A DNA stretch of 64,000 bases, taken from positions 1,674,001 to 1,738,000 of the forward strand of contig OX335650.1 of NCBI GenBank assembly GCA_946894095.1, given 5' to 3'. The stretch is from Incurvaria masculella (Eukaryota; Arthropoda; Insecta; Lepidoptera; Incurvariidae). Both the position numbers and the translations under genes were made by a program. This document shows, one piece after another, positions 11,853-22,914 of the stretch. The notes below the pieces were generated by a model that did not search any database, was not told the origin of the DNA, and worked only from the letters and a program-made list of their open reading frames with translations. The first letter of the stretch is position 1. Every line of letters begins with the position of its first letter.

Positions 11853-12674
11853 ACTAGCAACCCGTCCCGGCTTTGCACGAGCATAATATCATTTTAAAAA
11901 ATATTATTTTGACACAATGATACACAAATAAACCCTTTTTACGTAGAGTTCCTACAATGAAATATTTGAAATAAAAAAAAACTTAGATATTATTATTAGA
12001 TGATTATTAGATTTTAGAGAAATAATAAATTCAAAGTGCTATAGGGAGAACTGCGGCCTCCGACGCACTATTTATAGGCACGCTCCCACCGCCCCGGCCG
12101 GCCGGTACCGCCGCAAACGCTACGTCCCGCAATTTTTAAATCTGTAATATCTTCGAAAATATTCATTTAAATCATACATATGCTGTAAAGGGCCATATAG
12201 ATCTATATTAAATCCACAATGTATTTAAGGTATTTAATTGGATAAGGATTAATGCTGTATTGGTTAAAATCGCTTCGAAGATTTGCCATTATTTGTCGTA
12301 AAAAGTAAATGACAAAAAAAAAATTATTGTGAAATATCCATATGAGATAGACATATACCATCGAGGAGTTTTCTGTAGACCTTTTCAATGTGTACAATAC
12401 TTAGTACATTAAATCTCGTAGGGTTCAGCCTGCGTTTGCAATGTAAGCGGAAAAATGTAATTTTTTACGACACCACATTGGAAAACTCAAAAATAACATA
12501 TTTCTCCACTATTTAATGGATGTTATTATACATATAAACTTTCCTCTTCAATCACTCTATCTATTGAAAAAAACCGCATCAAAATCCGTTGTGTAGTTTT
12601 AAAGATTTAAGCATACATAGGGATATAGGGATATAGGGACAGAGAAAGTGACTTTGTTTTATACTATGTAGTGA
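11853..12674 (-). mobile_element. Nonautonomous Helitron, about 820 bp
   Basis: On the minus strand the element begins TCACTACATAGTATAAAACA next to a host A, and ends with a hairpin region (gcaaagccgggacgggtt) followed by GCTAGT. Both ends match the Helitron that flanks the BEL insertion (22132 and 28451). The central part (about 11890-12410) is absent from that other copy. No helicase is encoded. Confidence 0.8.
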
Positions 12675-12940
12675 TAGTGAATATGGCGCCCGAAGTTTGA
12701 GTCACGCATGGTGAACACCTTAACGTGGTCGTCAATACAAAAAGTTGTAGAAGGTCAGAGCTGCAGTGAACGGTGTTCGATTCCTACTAAGAATACATGC
12801 CTTTGTCTTGCTTGCAATAAACTCGACGAGGTTCTGTCCGGAAACTTTGACTACAACTACAACCCGGCTGAATTCGGTAGGATATTGTTTGTTTTTCCTT
12901 ATTTCCATGTCTTCCCATTCCCATGTCTTTTAAAGTGTAC

Positions 12941-13350
12941 GAGCGGCTCGTAGCCTAGTGGCGCGGGGACTGGCCTAGCGTACCAGAGGCCCGGGTTCAA
13001 TACCAACTTGCACCACTGTCTTTCTCTTTCAGAGTTCGATAAGTGCATTTCGTCACGAATGCGAGCTGCTCCATGGTTCGGAATCCATGTAAAACTGTGG
13101 GTCCCCTTCCCCTACTAGGTGGTAGGGTTTAAGCCCGCCCGGGTTGGTACCATCGCATTGGATGAAAAGATGGTCGAAGCGGCAATGAAAAATTGTCCGT
13201 GTTTTCCATCCAGTTCAATGTAGCCGTGCTCATAAAGGGAAGGTCCTGGCATGGCACCTAATTCCTTCGGGAATGTGGTGTATTGGGCTAATATCATAAC
13301 GGTAGTTGTGTGGTATTAGCCATCCATGTTAGGTCGCATAAAAAAAAAGA
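12941..13350 (+). repeat. tRNA-SINE family 1, full-length copy
   Basis: This copy starts gagcggctcgtagcctagtgg, which contains a Pol III A-box (TAGCCTAGTGG), followed by a B-box (GGTTCAATACC) about 35 bases downstream. The body runs for about 330 bp through 'ttcgtcacgaatgcgag', 'ccatccagttcaatgtagcc' and 'gaaggtcctggcatggcacc', and ends in an A-rich tail at 13340-13348. It is the reference copy for at least a dozen full and partial copies in the window. It would be transcribed by RNA polymerase III and mobilised by a partner LINE not identified here. Confidence 0.85.
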
Positions 13351-14029
13351 TATATGTAAACGTTTTTTTAGCCCCGGATAAAAAAAGCATGCACATTATT
13401 AGAAGTTAAATTTAATGTATTGTTCTGAGAATGTTCATCTCAGTCGATTTATTGAATCAAAACAAGTTAAGGTCCTTTTAAATTACAGTCCATAATAATC
13501 GCAGCAATATCGTTTCATTTTCACCATTCATTCATGTCGTTCTCTTGAACGTTTTATAGTACAGGCATTCATAACTTCAAATCGTTTCAATCTTTGAAAA
13601 GTGGGAAATGTACATTCAAATTCAACATTAAATAATATTAACGGAGCGACAGCTTCAAAGGAAATTCGAAGTAGGTAAGTTCTTGACGATCAAAGAGAAT
13701 TGCTCTTTCATGAACTTATTTCGAGTAGCACCTTCAGAAAGTTGCGTAAAATTTACTAAGTTGACTTTAAGTCGTCGCATAATACATGTTATCGTAACAA
13801 ATTCCGATCAAGTTAGTCAGTTGAAAGTATTGAGGAAACATGTTAAGGTGATTTGTTATTTTTCAAATTTATTTTGATTGATTTTCCAAAAACAAAAGTA
13901 CTTACATTATCAAGTTAATTAAAAAAATACAATGCAATAAAAATGGTACACTGAAGCAGAAAGAAGAAGTTCTGTGTAGAAGACCGCAATCGGCACATCA
14001 CATCATTATAAAAACTAAAACATAATACA
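13351..14029. other. Unassigned AT-rich sequence
   Basis: No gene or repeat boundary was recognised. The 64-codon plus-strand frame at 13683-13877 has no domain. Confidence 0.4.
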
Positions 14030-14898
14030 TATATAATTCACGCTTATTTTAGAAACTGTATACTGTACTATCTTTACACAATTATCATCCACAATTTGGT
14101 CACCCCAGTACACAACTCATAAAGCACAAATTGAGATTATTCAACGTAAAATTATAAAGTTTCTAGATTTTAAGTCTAAACGCGGTTATAACTCATACAC
14201 TAAAAGTTGTAACCACTACAACCTTCTAACCCTAGAAGAAAGACGACTACAGTTAGATATGGCATTTTTATTTGACCTAGTCAACAGCAGTGTTGATTGC
14301 CCACAACTGATAGCTGAAATCAAGTATAATGCTCCAGTCCGCCGCACGCGTCATACTCACCTTTTCTATACGCCACTAAAACGCACCAAATATGCTCAAA
14401 ATTCAACAATAACACGATTAACTAACACTTATAATAATCATTTTAGTTCACAAGATATATTTACTTCAAGTAAAAATGTATTTAAAATTGCAATAAATAA
14501 ACAAATAATACTTAATAGACTAAAAGATACATTGGCTAAATTTCAATAACTTAATTTTTATCTTATACTATGTGTCTCTAAACTTGTAACCTTTTACACA
14601 AACACACCCTCACACATACCTTCACACACCCTCTCACACCCTACCTCACACACCCTACCTCACACACATACACATACACTTACATTAGACAAGTAACACA
14701 CAAAATCGCAATATAATTATACTGAAAACGAAACAACACACAGCACACGTCAACATGGCACACATCTTTTTTCTTTTTATAAGTAGTGGTACCCTGTAAT
14801 TGGCTTCAATTTCTGTATTTAGTATTTAACGATCAATTGTTTAGTTTTTAAGCTGTTGGTGTACCTAAATAAATAAAATAAAATAAAATAAAATAAAA
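14030..14898 (+). pseudogene. LINE 3' fragment with (AAATA)n tail
   Basis: The open frame ends at 14549 and can be read back to about 14041 without a stop. It shows the C-terminal region of a non-LTR reverse transcriptase: 'TIWSPQYTTHKAQIEIIQRK', then 'LTLEERRLQLDMAFLFDLVN' and 'CPQLIAEIKY'. No catalytic core remains. The 3' UTR includes a CA-rich tract (14590-14690, repeats of CACACC and CACTCA type) and the copy ends in an AAATA tandem tail at about 14866-14896. The clade is different from the LINE at 6790-7769, judging by the motif spacing and the tail. Confidence 0.75.
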
Positions 14899-14939
14899 CA
14901 ACCACACCTATAGTATTAATTTTATTGTGAGTTTAGTTT

Positions 14940-15213
14940 AAATTTCGTCCTTTTGTTATAACATCTTAAGTTTAGTTTATTTACGGTTTAAACAAAAAAA
15001 AACATAATTACTAAAATAAACTAACAACTAATACTATCCTCAACTAAATAGAAAATTTTCTCCATGCCCGCCGAGCTGCCCATAGTACCTCAAATGCTCT
15101 GTGCGTTTCCTCTTTGAATTTCCATGCTAATTCGCCGTATGAAAAATGTCTCAGCGCGATGGTCACCGGATTTCTCAATGAGCAGTTTTCCAATGCAGTC
15201 TTAATGTACTATC
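14940..15213 (-). CDS. Candidate terminal exon, unrecognised protein
   Basis: On the minus strand an open frame of 52 codons runs from 15213, just after an AG, to a TAG at about 15046. It reads 'TALENCSLRNPVTIALRHF', 'SYGELAWKFKEETHRAF' and 'EVLWAARRAWRKFSI'. The frame has no ATG, so it could only be a downstream exon. AATAAA-type signals follow in the AT-rich sequence down to about 14940. I recognise no family. The composition looks coding and fits neither a LINE nor a SINE pattern that I know, but 52 codons can arise by chance. Confidence 0.25.
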
Positions 15214-15411
15214 TTTTATGTAAAATGTAATTATACATGTGTTTGCATGTTATATGTGAGAATATTTTAGGTAGATTTCATTACATTACGACTACAATTT
15301 TTCACTTGAAGACAAATCCGTTAACTTGCGGCTGTTGCACAGTGTATGCACACCAAATTTTTAATTACATCTACTTCTAACTACTAGTCGTAAACGTACA
15401 CAGGAACAATA

Positions 15412-15770
15412 TTACTAGGTGTATTGTTTATAATGTTCAGTTGCTCTCCCATTGTAAGTTCTTGTTTTTGGGGTCTCGTCGCATAAAGCGAGAGAATGGA
15501 CCCTTATGGTCAGGCTCTGGTATCTGTCAGTCACACGCATTTCGTCCCAAATTGTTCCGAAATTCTGAAATAAAAACACCAATATAGATACACTTATGTA
15601 GTTATGCACTAAATAATTACTTTCGTAAACGCCATTCACGGGGGCGACTTACTTCGTTTTGAACTCTACCTCGTAGTGATATTCCCAGTATGGCCAATGT
15701 CCATGTTTAGCAGTGACGGGACCCTCAGCATATGAAAACGTTCACGCTTGACCAGTTTCATCTTGAGGTA
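15412..15770 (-). CDS. Candidate exons around an 88-bp GT-AG intron
   Basis: On the minus strand a good donor (acgaa|GTAAGT) at 15652 and a good acceptor (TTTTTATTTCAG|aat) at 15565 bound an 88-base intron, a usual size for insects. Downstream, the longest frame is 50 codons ('NFGTIWDEMRVTDRYQSL', 'TIRVHSLALCDETPKTRTYN') and stops near 15412. Upstream, a frame reads 'GPVTAKHGHWPYWEYHYEVE'. These two frames do not join in phase. The frame that does join the 50-codon exon is open for only 18 codons upstream. A pseudogene, alternative splicing or chance all remain possible. No family is recognised. Confidence 0.25.
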
Positions 15771-15839
15771 CAAGCATTTTATGGTATTACCTATTCCGTG
15801 GTAATGTAATCTGCATCGATAGATCTGTTTATGGAACTA

Positions 15840-16135
15840 GACTTGACAACATAATATTAGCCTCACACAGGACTTGGGAACTAGGTACCATGCTACTCTT
15901 TCTAAATACTGCTCTCCTACACTGAACTGGATAAAACTACGGAATACAATTTTCATTGCAGCTTCAACCGTCGATCATTCAATGTAATGGTACCAACACC
16001 CTTACACCTAGTGAGTAAGAAAAGGGACCTGCAGACCACAGCCAGCCTCAACGATCGAAAACTGTCACACATAGAGTTGCTTCACTTTGATTATCTAACG
16101 GTAAGGCGACGTGGTGCCACTGGGCTACCGAATGT
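15840..16135 (-). repeat. Old copy of tRNA-SINE family 1
   Basis: A diverged minus-strand copy: 'aactaggtaccatg', 'cactgaactgga', 'tttcattgcagcttcaacc' and 'caatgtaatggtaccaac' correspond to landmarks in the full copies. The plus-strand frame at 15987-16253 lies across it and is not a gene. Confidence 0.55.
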
Positions 16136-16252
16136 CATTATAATATTCAGATTCACTCAAGAAAGTCCATTAAACAAGAAAACTAAAACACATGTACTAA
16201 CGTCATCGCGTCTCCACGTACATGCGTTAATGTATTTATTTTATCATACTTA

Positions 16253-16487
16253 GGGCTGATTTTTCAATAGTCAGATAAACAGCCAGATAACTATTCGAGA
16301 GATTTTTTTTACGTTTCTGCTTATCCATCCGATATATACTAAGTCCATATATTTATTAGTAAAATTATAGTCGGAAAATTGTGATAGAAGATATAATTAT
16401 CCGGCAATGACTATAAGTCTTTTGACAAACTTGAATTCAGAAAGAATCAGTCTGATAAGTACTATCTGAGGATTGAAAAATCAGCCC
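16253..16487. mobile_element. 235-bp PIF/Harbinger-like MITE
   Basis: The terminal inverted repeats start GGGCTGATTTTTCAAT and agree at 22 of 24 positions. A 3-bp TTA duplication flanks them (16250-16252 and 16488-16490). A GGG-type terminus with a TWA target duplication is the usual pattern of the PIF/Harbinger superfamily. It has no coding capacity. Confidence 0.75.
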
Positions 16488-17096
16488 TTACACAATTAGA
16501 TACTTACACATCGACTGCAGCAAGTACCTTAAATTTATATCTTTACATGTGCATGCTAAGTATAATAAAATCATTTATGGATATAAAGTAATTTTAATTC
16601 GTTAATTACCTAAACTATTTAATTATTAGTTTATTGATGTATTTTTTTTTTCATAAATTTAATTTCTGAAGTTAAGAGAAAATAATTACCAGAGAATATC
16701 CTTAAATGCCATTTCTGTAAAAACAGAGAACGTGAAACAAAGACGGGAAAATCGTGAAAAAATCGACGAGTTCAGGTGCAGACCGGGTGCAGGAGAGCGG
16801 ACAAGGAGAGGCGTTAAAGAATTTCAAGATGGCGTTCCCTGTCAGCGATTGCACTCGGAGCGAAAGCAAAGAATAAGGACTAGGTAACACCGCAGATTAT
16901 CTCTTTTTCTTGTTGTTTGGTTTCCATCGAGTATTTTCAAAGATGCTGCAGGAACATTTTTAATGTTATTTATTTAATGGATACGACATTTCCATTAAAA
17001 TTAATTTGAGGATAGCCAACGACATCAACATTGAAGCATTGTGCTCACATTTTTGATAATAATCAGAAATTATTCTGGTCTCAACATTCGTCGGAA

Positions 17097-17156
17097 GCAG
17101 CATACGAACCTGCTATTTTTGAATTACATGTCCACTGCTCTACCTCTGCGCTATCC
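17097..17156 (-). repeat. tRNA-like SINE head
   Basis: On the minus strand the sequence reads ggatagcgcagaggtagagc, an A-box-like start, and about 30 bases later reaches a B-box-like GGTTCGTATGC. It resembles the first half of a tRNA without a clean acceptor stem, so it is more likely a SINE head or tRNA pseudogene than a functional tRNA. Confidence 0.4.
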
Positions 17157-17270
17157 CAAAAATTACGTCAACTGATTTATCGATTGAATTCAAATCTACA
17201 CAATGCTTTCTATCTACTACTAGATGCCGCTGGTTTCGCATATTGATCCTATGTTAAGTTCTTTTCACTG

Positions 17271-17503
17271 CAGGTGGTAGGGTTTAAGCCCGCCCGGGTT
17301 GGTACCATCGCATTGAATGAAAAGATGGACGAAGCAGCAATAAAAAATGGTCCGTGTTTTCCATCCAGTTCAATGTAGCCGTGCTCATAATGGAAAGGTC
17401 CTGGCATGGCACCTAATTCCTTCGGGAATGTGGTGAATTCGGATAATATCATAACGGTAATTATGTGATATTAGCAATCCATGTCAGGTTGCGTAAAAAA
17501 ACC
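17271..17503 (+). repeat. tRNA-SINE family 1, 3' half
   Basis: This copy matches the full SINE closely from 'ggtggtagggtttaagcccg' to the A-rich end at about 17496-17501. The tRNA head is missing, as in a 5'-truncated retroposon. Confidence 0.75.
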
Positions 17504-17677
17504 TTTTACGGCTAGTTTACCTCTGCTTAACACTCCGGAGCGGTATTTTGTATGTGCATGATTTCAGAAACACATGGACTTCGGTTAAGCATGAATGTTT
17601 CTAACCAAAATATGCCAATAGCCCGACGGACGGTCGTAGAGATTGAAAGTGGCCCTCAATTTTATAGGTTTCTTTAG

Positions 17678-18000
17678 AGGGCGTCCATAAATTACGTGAG
17701 ATGATTATGGGGGGGAGGGGGTCGAGTCAAATCTCATCTGATCTCACGTTGGGGAGAGGGGGGGTCTCGACAAATATCACGCAGTTTTTTCTCTGATTGA
17801 AACAAAAAAAAAATTATGTTTTTTTCTTTTTACAATAACAATCCAACGCGTTTATGTAAGAAACCCAAATTCTGAAAAATCTCACGTGAGATTGGGGGAT
17901 GGGGGAGGGGGTTGAATAAAATCTCACGACATCTCACCAAGGGGGGAGGGAGGGACAGAAAATAATAAAAAAACTCCTCACGTAATTTATGGACGCCCCC
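17678..18000. mobile_element. 323-bp MITE with GGGCGTCCATAAATTACGT ends
   Basis: The terminal inverted repeats GGGCGTCCATAAATTACGT / ACGTAATTTATGGACGCCC are perfect over 19 bp and are followed by G-rich stretches. A TTAG tetranucleotide is found on both sides (17674-17677 and 18001-18004). This end sequence is one I associate with widespread insect MITEs, but I would not name the superfamily. It is noncoding. Confidence 0.75.
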
Positions 18001-20100
18001 TTAGATCATTGAAATAATTCAAGATTCGAGGGAAGTAGTCTTCGGGAAACGTGTTTCACGTTAGCGACAGGACCCCTCTAGTCCGCACTCAGTATCCAAT
18101 TATAGCTTCAAGCCGCGCCGTGTTCTGAAGAGTTTTCAGTTTAAAAGGTTACCAGAAAAAGTCTGCCTTTCATCTTCTGAGCAAATGTTGACGCTCGAGT
18201 TTGATTACAGCTGTGTGAAGGTTTAATTTAAATGTTTCATCAAATGGACGTTCAGAGCTCTTCAGTGATAATAAACTCAATTTAAAGACGTAAAGATAAA
18301 CACAGATGATACTTATTTTAAAATTTTAACAGTGGCTTTCCACTCACGCCATTATTTGTGCGGAGCACGATGTTTCGATCTAAATAATGCCGTGAGTAGA
18401 AAGCCGGTTATCTTTTACAATGCACAGTAATCTTTGTAATCTAAAAAACTAACACCAGTTGATACTTAATGTATAGAATATTTAACACTGTAAACAGAAC
18501 TTTGAGTTTTAATATCAGTAATTTGTAGGATTTTGAATGGATTGCAAGAATATTAAACTCATTAAATCAAATGGGATCATATGAAAATACAGATTTTTTT
18601 TCAAATACCTTAAAAATTAATACAGATTAAGATGGTGAGCTATTCCTGCCAATCGTTATAAAATTGTGGTCCCTTTGCAGACTTTAAAATGATAAGCTGT
18701 GTCCGTTTCAGGCCTCTTATGAAAACTGTGGCTAGAATCTTTTGCAAAGTGAATTAAAAAGTGGATATAATAAACATTTTAATGTTTTTATATAGCAACA
18801 CTGGAAAAGCGTAGAATTTACTAAACAAATGCTTTACCATCATGCTACGTACAGAAAGGAGCAAGCAGATATTTTAAACTATCATTTGACCGTTCTCCTT
18901 TTCACATGCATATTTCGCGATGGTTCATAATGCCATTAGGATAATCTTCATGGTATGTTTTCAAAGTTTTTTGAAAAATTAGACAACGCATTATAGGGCA
19001 ACAGAAATTGCCGTACTCGGAAAATTAACTAGTACCTACATTATTTAATTGCTTGAATTTATAAGAAGAGGTGGTCATAGTCTGATGAAGAATTTGCGTT
19101 GACAACCTTTTTAATTCAGCTTTTATTTACCTGATTCACTAAGCGAATGAGAGTAATCTCGAATTCCCGTAAACTTTAGCAGCAAAGCCCTGGTATTGTG
19201 CTCTCTCTAAGCCATTAAAATATTATATCACGGAGATATTTCACGAACCACTACAGCTTCAATTTCTTGGAAGGTTTTTACTTCCTTCGGGAGGATTTGC
19301 GGGTAATATTTGAAGCTGGATAAGTCTGTATATCTGTTTTTTTCCATCAATTGAAATAGTGATTATAAGATATACGAGACTGCAAATAAGGCAAAGATAA
19401 ATTCAGCGATATGAAATAACGCCGTGGGAAAGGGTTATTCCGTGCTCCAAAAGTAAGAACATAGCTTAATACTTATTTTATACCTTGTTGTATATGTAGA
19501 GCATTCCCAAATCTTTTTCAATCAATGTCAAAGGATTTCCGTAACAGCCGGAATTATAATTTTCTTGCGTGGAAATTGTATACGGGAAGAAATCTTATTG
19601 TGGTTGAGGGAGGGGAGGTAAATAATTATCTTTTATGTTAAGTTAATCTAAATAATTTACTATTTATGCGAGAGCATTATAGACTTATTTTCGTAAGGAA
19701 TGTTTTAGGAACATCGTCCACTGGGCTTATTATTGTTTTGAGCTCTGTCATTATGTCAAATTACATGTGTAATAATATTTGAGCAATTTTTTGTTGAAAA
19801 TTAACCCAGGAGGAGCTACCAGCAACTACTAGAAATAATTAAAATATAGTTTTATATTTTATTATAAAGTTTTTGCATTAATGCTAAAATTTGACGCTAT
19901 TTAATGCAGAGGTTAACTTTCCTGACGTTATTTACATTAATGTTAAATGATTGCAAAGGAAATAAGGTTTCAATAATATTGCATCTTTATTGTGCTTGCA
20001 TTATTTGTATTGAGTACCTAATTATATCAAGGTATATATGTTGTATTGTGTGGACTCCGACACGTTAAAATAATACAACTGGGCCTACAAATCTGACTAA
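18001..20100. other. Unassigned sequence with one stable hairpin
   Basis: The only structure I see is a hairpin at 18334-18405: 24-bp arms agreeing at 22 positions, with a loop of 24 bases. Otherwise this is AT-rich sequence without recognisable coding or repeat features. Confidence 0.45.
18334..18405. repeat. 72-bp hairpin, pre-miRNA-like geometry
   Basis: The arm ggctttccactcacgccatt at 18334 pairs with its complement ending at 18405; 22 of 24 positions are complementary and the loop is 24 bases. It could be a solo foldback element or a small-RNA precursor. Sequence alone does not separate these. Confidence 0.45.
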
Positions 20101-20107
20101 TTAATTC

Positions 20108-20365
20108 GTTTTTTACGTTTCGGATTCCATGAAAAACTGTAGGTGTAGGTGATAGGATGAATCTCACCCCGGGACGGTACCATCGTATTAAATGAACTAT
20201 GGTTGAATAAAAATTGTCCGTTTTTTCTATCCAGTTCAATTAAGCTGGGCAACAATAACGAATATCCTGGCAGAAAAACAAGATCCACTAGTTCCAATGT
20301 ATTTTCGACTACATAATATCATGACAGTAGGTGTGGTAGTCATCCATATCCAGTTACATTAACGC
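20108..20365 (+). repeat. tRNA-SINE family 1, diverged body
   Basis: A diverged copy with 'cggattccatgaaaaactgt', 'ggtaccatcgtattaaatga' and 'ctatccagttcaatt' in the order of the full SINE. It lacks the head and a clear tail. Minus-strand frames across it are antisense readings. Confidence 0.6.
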
Positions 20366-20576
20366 TTGTATAAAGTAAGCTAATTTACTACACACAGATT
20401 TTTTTTTATTTCAAACATAGCCCTTTCTACCTTTAAACCGTAACATGGACATAAACGCCTTTATGTTGCCATATCGCCCGCGGAGCTCTCTCGGCAGGAC
20501 ATCTGCAGGACCTCCGCTGTTAGCTAGCGCGGTGTGGCGCACACATAGAGTAAGGATGTGAGTGGCGACACCGCGA

Positions 20577-20701
20577 CTTATCCGTGTAGCGGCAGCGTAG
20601 CCACGTTAAAGTAATAATCAGAAGTAAGCGAATTCGTAAACGAACTGACGTGTCAGAATTTTAGTGCGGCCACGTGGCTACGTGGCCACTATACGGATAA
20701 G
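20577..20701. mobile_element. 125-bp foldback MITE with 29-bp arms
   Basis: The left arm (20577-20605, starting cttatccgtgtagcggc) and right arm (20673-20701, ending ctatacggataag) are complementary at 25 of 29 positions. The interior is noncoding. I cannot define a target duplication. Confidence 0.6.
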
Positions 20702-21899
20702 CTTCCTTCGGCACTCCAGTCCTATCTTGCTCGTTGGGCGTACAGGTGCAGGTAGTATCAGTGGCGCACTCAAATTGGTGCATTATTTTCATGAGGCAAT
20801 AACCCGGCTAGTGAGATAAAGCATTTCCTAAGGGTTTTTCATAATTTAAGGACTCTTAGGACTTCTCAGTCACACCGGTACGTTTTCTGGTGCAGTTTTA
20901 CTTTGTGTAAATATTATTTCGTAATGTTATTTATTTTTAAGACCAAAAAAAATATGTAAGCATTGTAACGCTAGTTGTGTTTATTACGGCTTTTTTTAAA
21001 ACTAAACTTGATATAAACCAAAGCGGATATCGCGAACATATTAATTGTTGTGATTGAGTAATTGAGTAATTGTATTAATATTTTTTTGTTTTCTAATGTA
21101 GCTTTTAGTTTAGTTTACTCGTGTTGCCTTTACTCTTTCTTATAAAGTTAAATGAATATTCTTATAAAATCCTGTATATTGTGTTTTTTGGCTCTTTTCT
21201 TTTGTTGTGAATGATATGTATATACTTAGTCATTTGTATATCCTGCTAATTATTAAATAAGTATATCTGTTTTGATACCAAATATAATAAATAAAAGGTT
21301 TGAAGCCGGTTCAATATTTTGTGTAACTTTCTTCTTCGCTCTTTTTAGTATTTCCCACCCTTAGAAGTGGTATTCTTTCATAAATTCTATGAAAAGACCA
21401 CCATTGAGATAAAAAAAAAATATTATTAAAATCTGTTGACAGTTTGCGGAGATATCGCGTAACAAACACAAAAAAAAATCATACAGACGAATTAAGAACA
21501 TTCTACTTTTTTAAAGTCGGTTGAAAATAGAAATCACGATAAAATATGGAGGTTCTTAGCAACGCAATGAGACTGCCTTTAAAATAAGCGCTAGTTCATT
21601 AAGCAAATGCATCCGAGGCGGCCGTTCAAGTTTCCGCTGCTGCAACGTTCTTGCGAATGCACTTTCTTGGCTACGAGTTTCGTGCATTTATCAGCGGATG
21701 GAGTGCGCTAATGGGTGCCGTGTCGCCGATGCCACCCCCACCTCCCCCCTTCTCAAACCCTGCACTGCATCCCCCGACACTGCCCGCTGCCTTGCGACGG
21801 ACGGACCAGCTGCCATGCGACCAATGAATTGATAAGTAAACTGGAATTGAATGTGGTAATTTGGATGTTCAGTGTTGTAAATATACTTTTTCGCACTAA

Positions 21900-22072
21900 G
21901 CAAGTATGTCCCTTTTTTAAAGAATATGGTAAACATGCAGCGTCGACCATAAAGCAAGGACGCATTAAAAAGAAAGAGAAAAAATGCAAGGATGGATCCG
22001 AACCAGCAAAACATACCTTTAGCGTGTATTGTGTCTAAAAATTTCGCCACCTAATGTATACTCATAATTTGG
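21900..22072 (-). repeat. tRNA-related SINE (family 2)
   Basis: On the minus strand it carries an A-box-like segment (GTGGCGAAATTTTTAGACAC) and a B-box-like GGTTCGGATCC, with the same flanking order as the copy at 6600-6765. A third, shorter match lies near 33430-33510 ('tactttttcgtcttaagcaa'). The three overlapping open frames in this region are incidental. Confidence 0.5.
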
Positions 22073-22285
22073 GATTCTCCTACAGTCCCTCCTCCTGTAA
22101 TCAATGCCACTGTGTTTAATATTATACATACACTAGCAGCCCGTCCCGAATTTGCACGGGCATAATATAATAAATATCTTAGGGTTCAGCCTGCGTTTGC
22201 AATGTAAGCGGAAAAAAAAATTTTTTTACGACATCACATTGGAAACCTCAAAAATAACAGTATTTCTCCACCATTTAATGGATGT

Positions 22286-22762
22286 TGTGAGCGCCCAAGT
22301 CGCTCTGGATTGACCGACCGGGTGTTCGTGGAGTTTTGGGTGGGTTTCGATAAATGGGCAAGCGCAAGGCTTGGACTCACCTGGGGCTGCTCTGCCGGGT
22401 CTCTCACAGCACACAAGCACACCTACCACTAACGTCACTATGTTCAAGGAACGGATACACGGAGAGCCGGCTCATACAGGGCAAGGTATGGCTGTTGGAT
22501 AAAGTGAAATTGCGATAGAATGCACTATGCGGCTGTGACTACAAATTATTGTTGGCAGGGTACACGAAAATAAGTATCTGAGAGAAAAATTGGCAAGGGC
22601 TTCGCCTTTTAGAAATGTGAGAATGCAAGAGGTAAATCAACTAATATAGGTAGTTTTTATGTTACCTAATCTGTGCAGTTAATGGCGCAACTGTAAAGTA
22701 CTAGTGGCGCCATCTCTTGGAATTGTATGAACTAAAATAAAATCAATCTGTTTGTCCAAACA
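22286..22762 (-). repeat. 3' LTR of the BEL/Pao element, complete (477 bp)
   Basis: On the minus strand the LTR begins TGTTTGGACAAACAG and ends GGGCGCTCACA, giving the canonical TG...CA ends. It is flanked on its outer side by gatgt (22281-22285), which is repeated beyond the 5' LTR (28296-28300): a 5-bp target duplication. The 380 bp shared with the 5' LTR look identical by eye, which implies a recent insertion. The last 97 bp (the U5 side) exist only in this copy. Confidence 0.9.
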
Positions 22763-22914
22763 TCGTGCCGGCCCTGAAACCACGTATTCAGCAAAATGTA
22801 CAAATTAAATAGAGAGGGACGAGGAATTACTACAAATGTATATACTTAAAATAAATAAACAAGTTATAAATGAGGGGTTCAAACATAAAAAATTAATACA
22901 AAAATATATAGCAC

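Noticed and set aside
16662..16890. Open frame on plus strand rich in Arg/Lys/Glu, and a minus-strand frame over the same bases
   Set aside because: There is no ATG, the composition is purine-biased and there is no domain match; both strands are open.
17097..17156. Functional tRNA gene on the minus strand
   Set aside because: Pol III boxes are recognisable, but there is no clean acceptor stem and the B-box is degraded, so a SINE head or pseudogene fits better.
22370..22400. Splice-donor-like AG|GTGAGT in the U5 region, considered as the cause of the shortened 5' LTR
   Set aside because: The actual junction falls at CCCC, two bases before the donor, so splicing would not give this join. An RNA without a primer site could not be reverse transcribed normally either.
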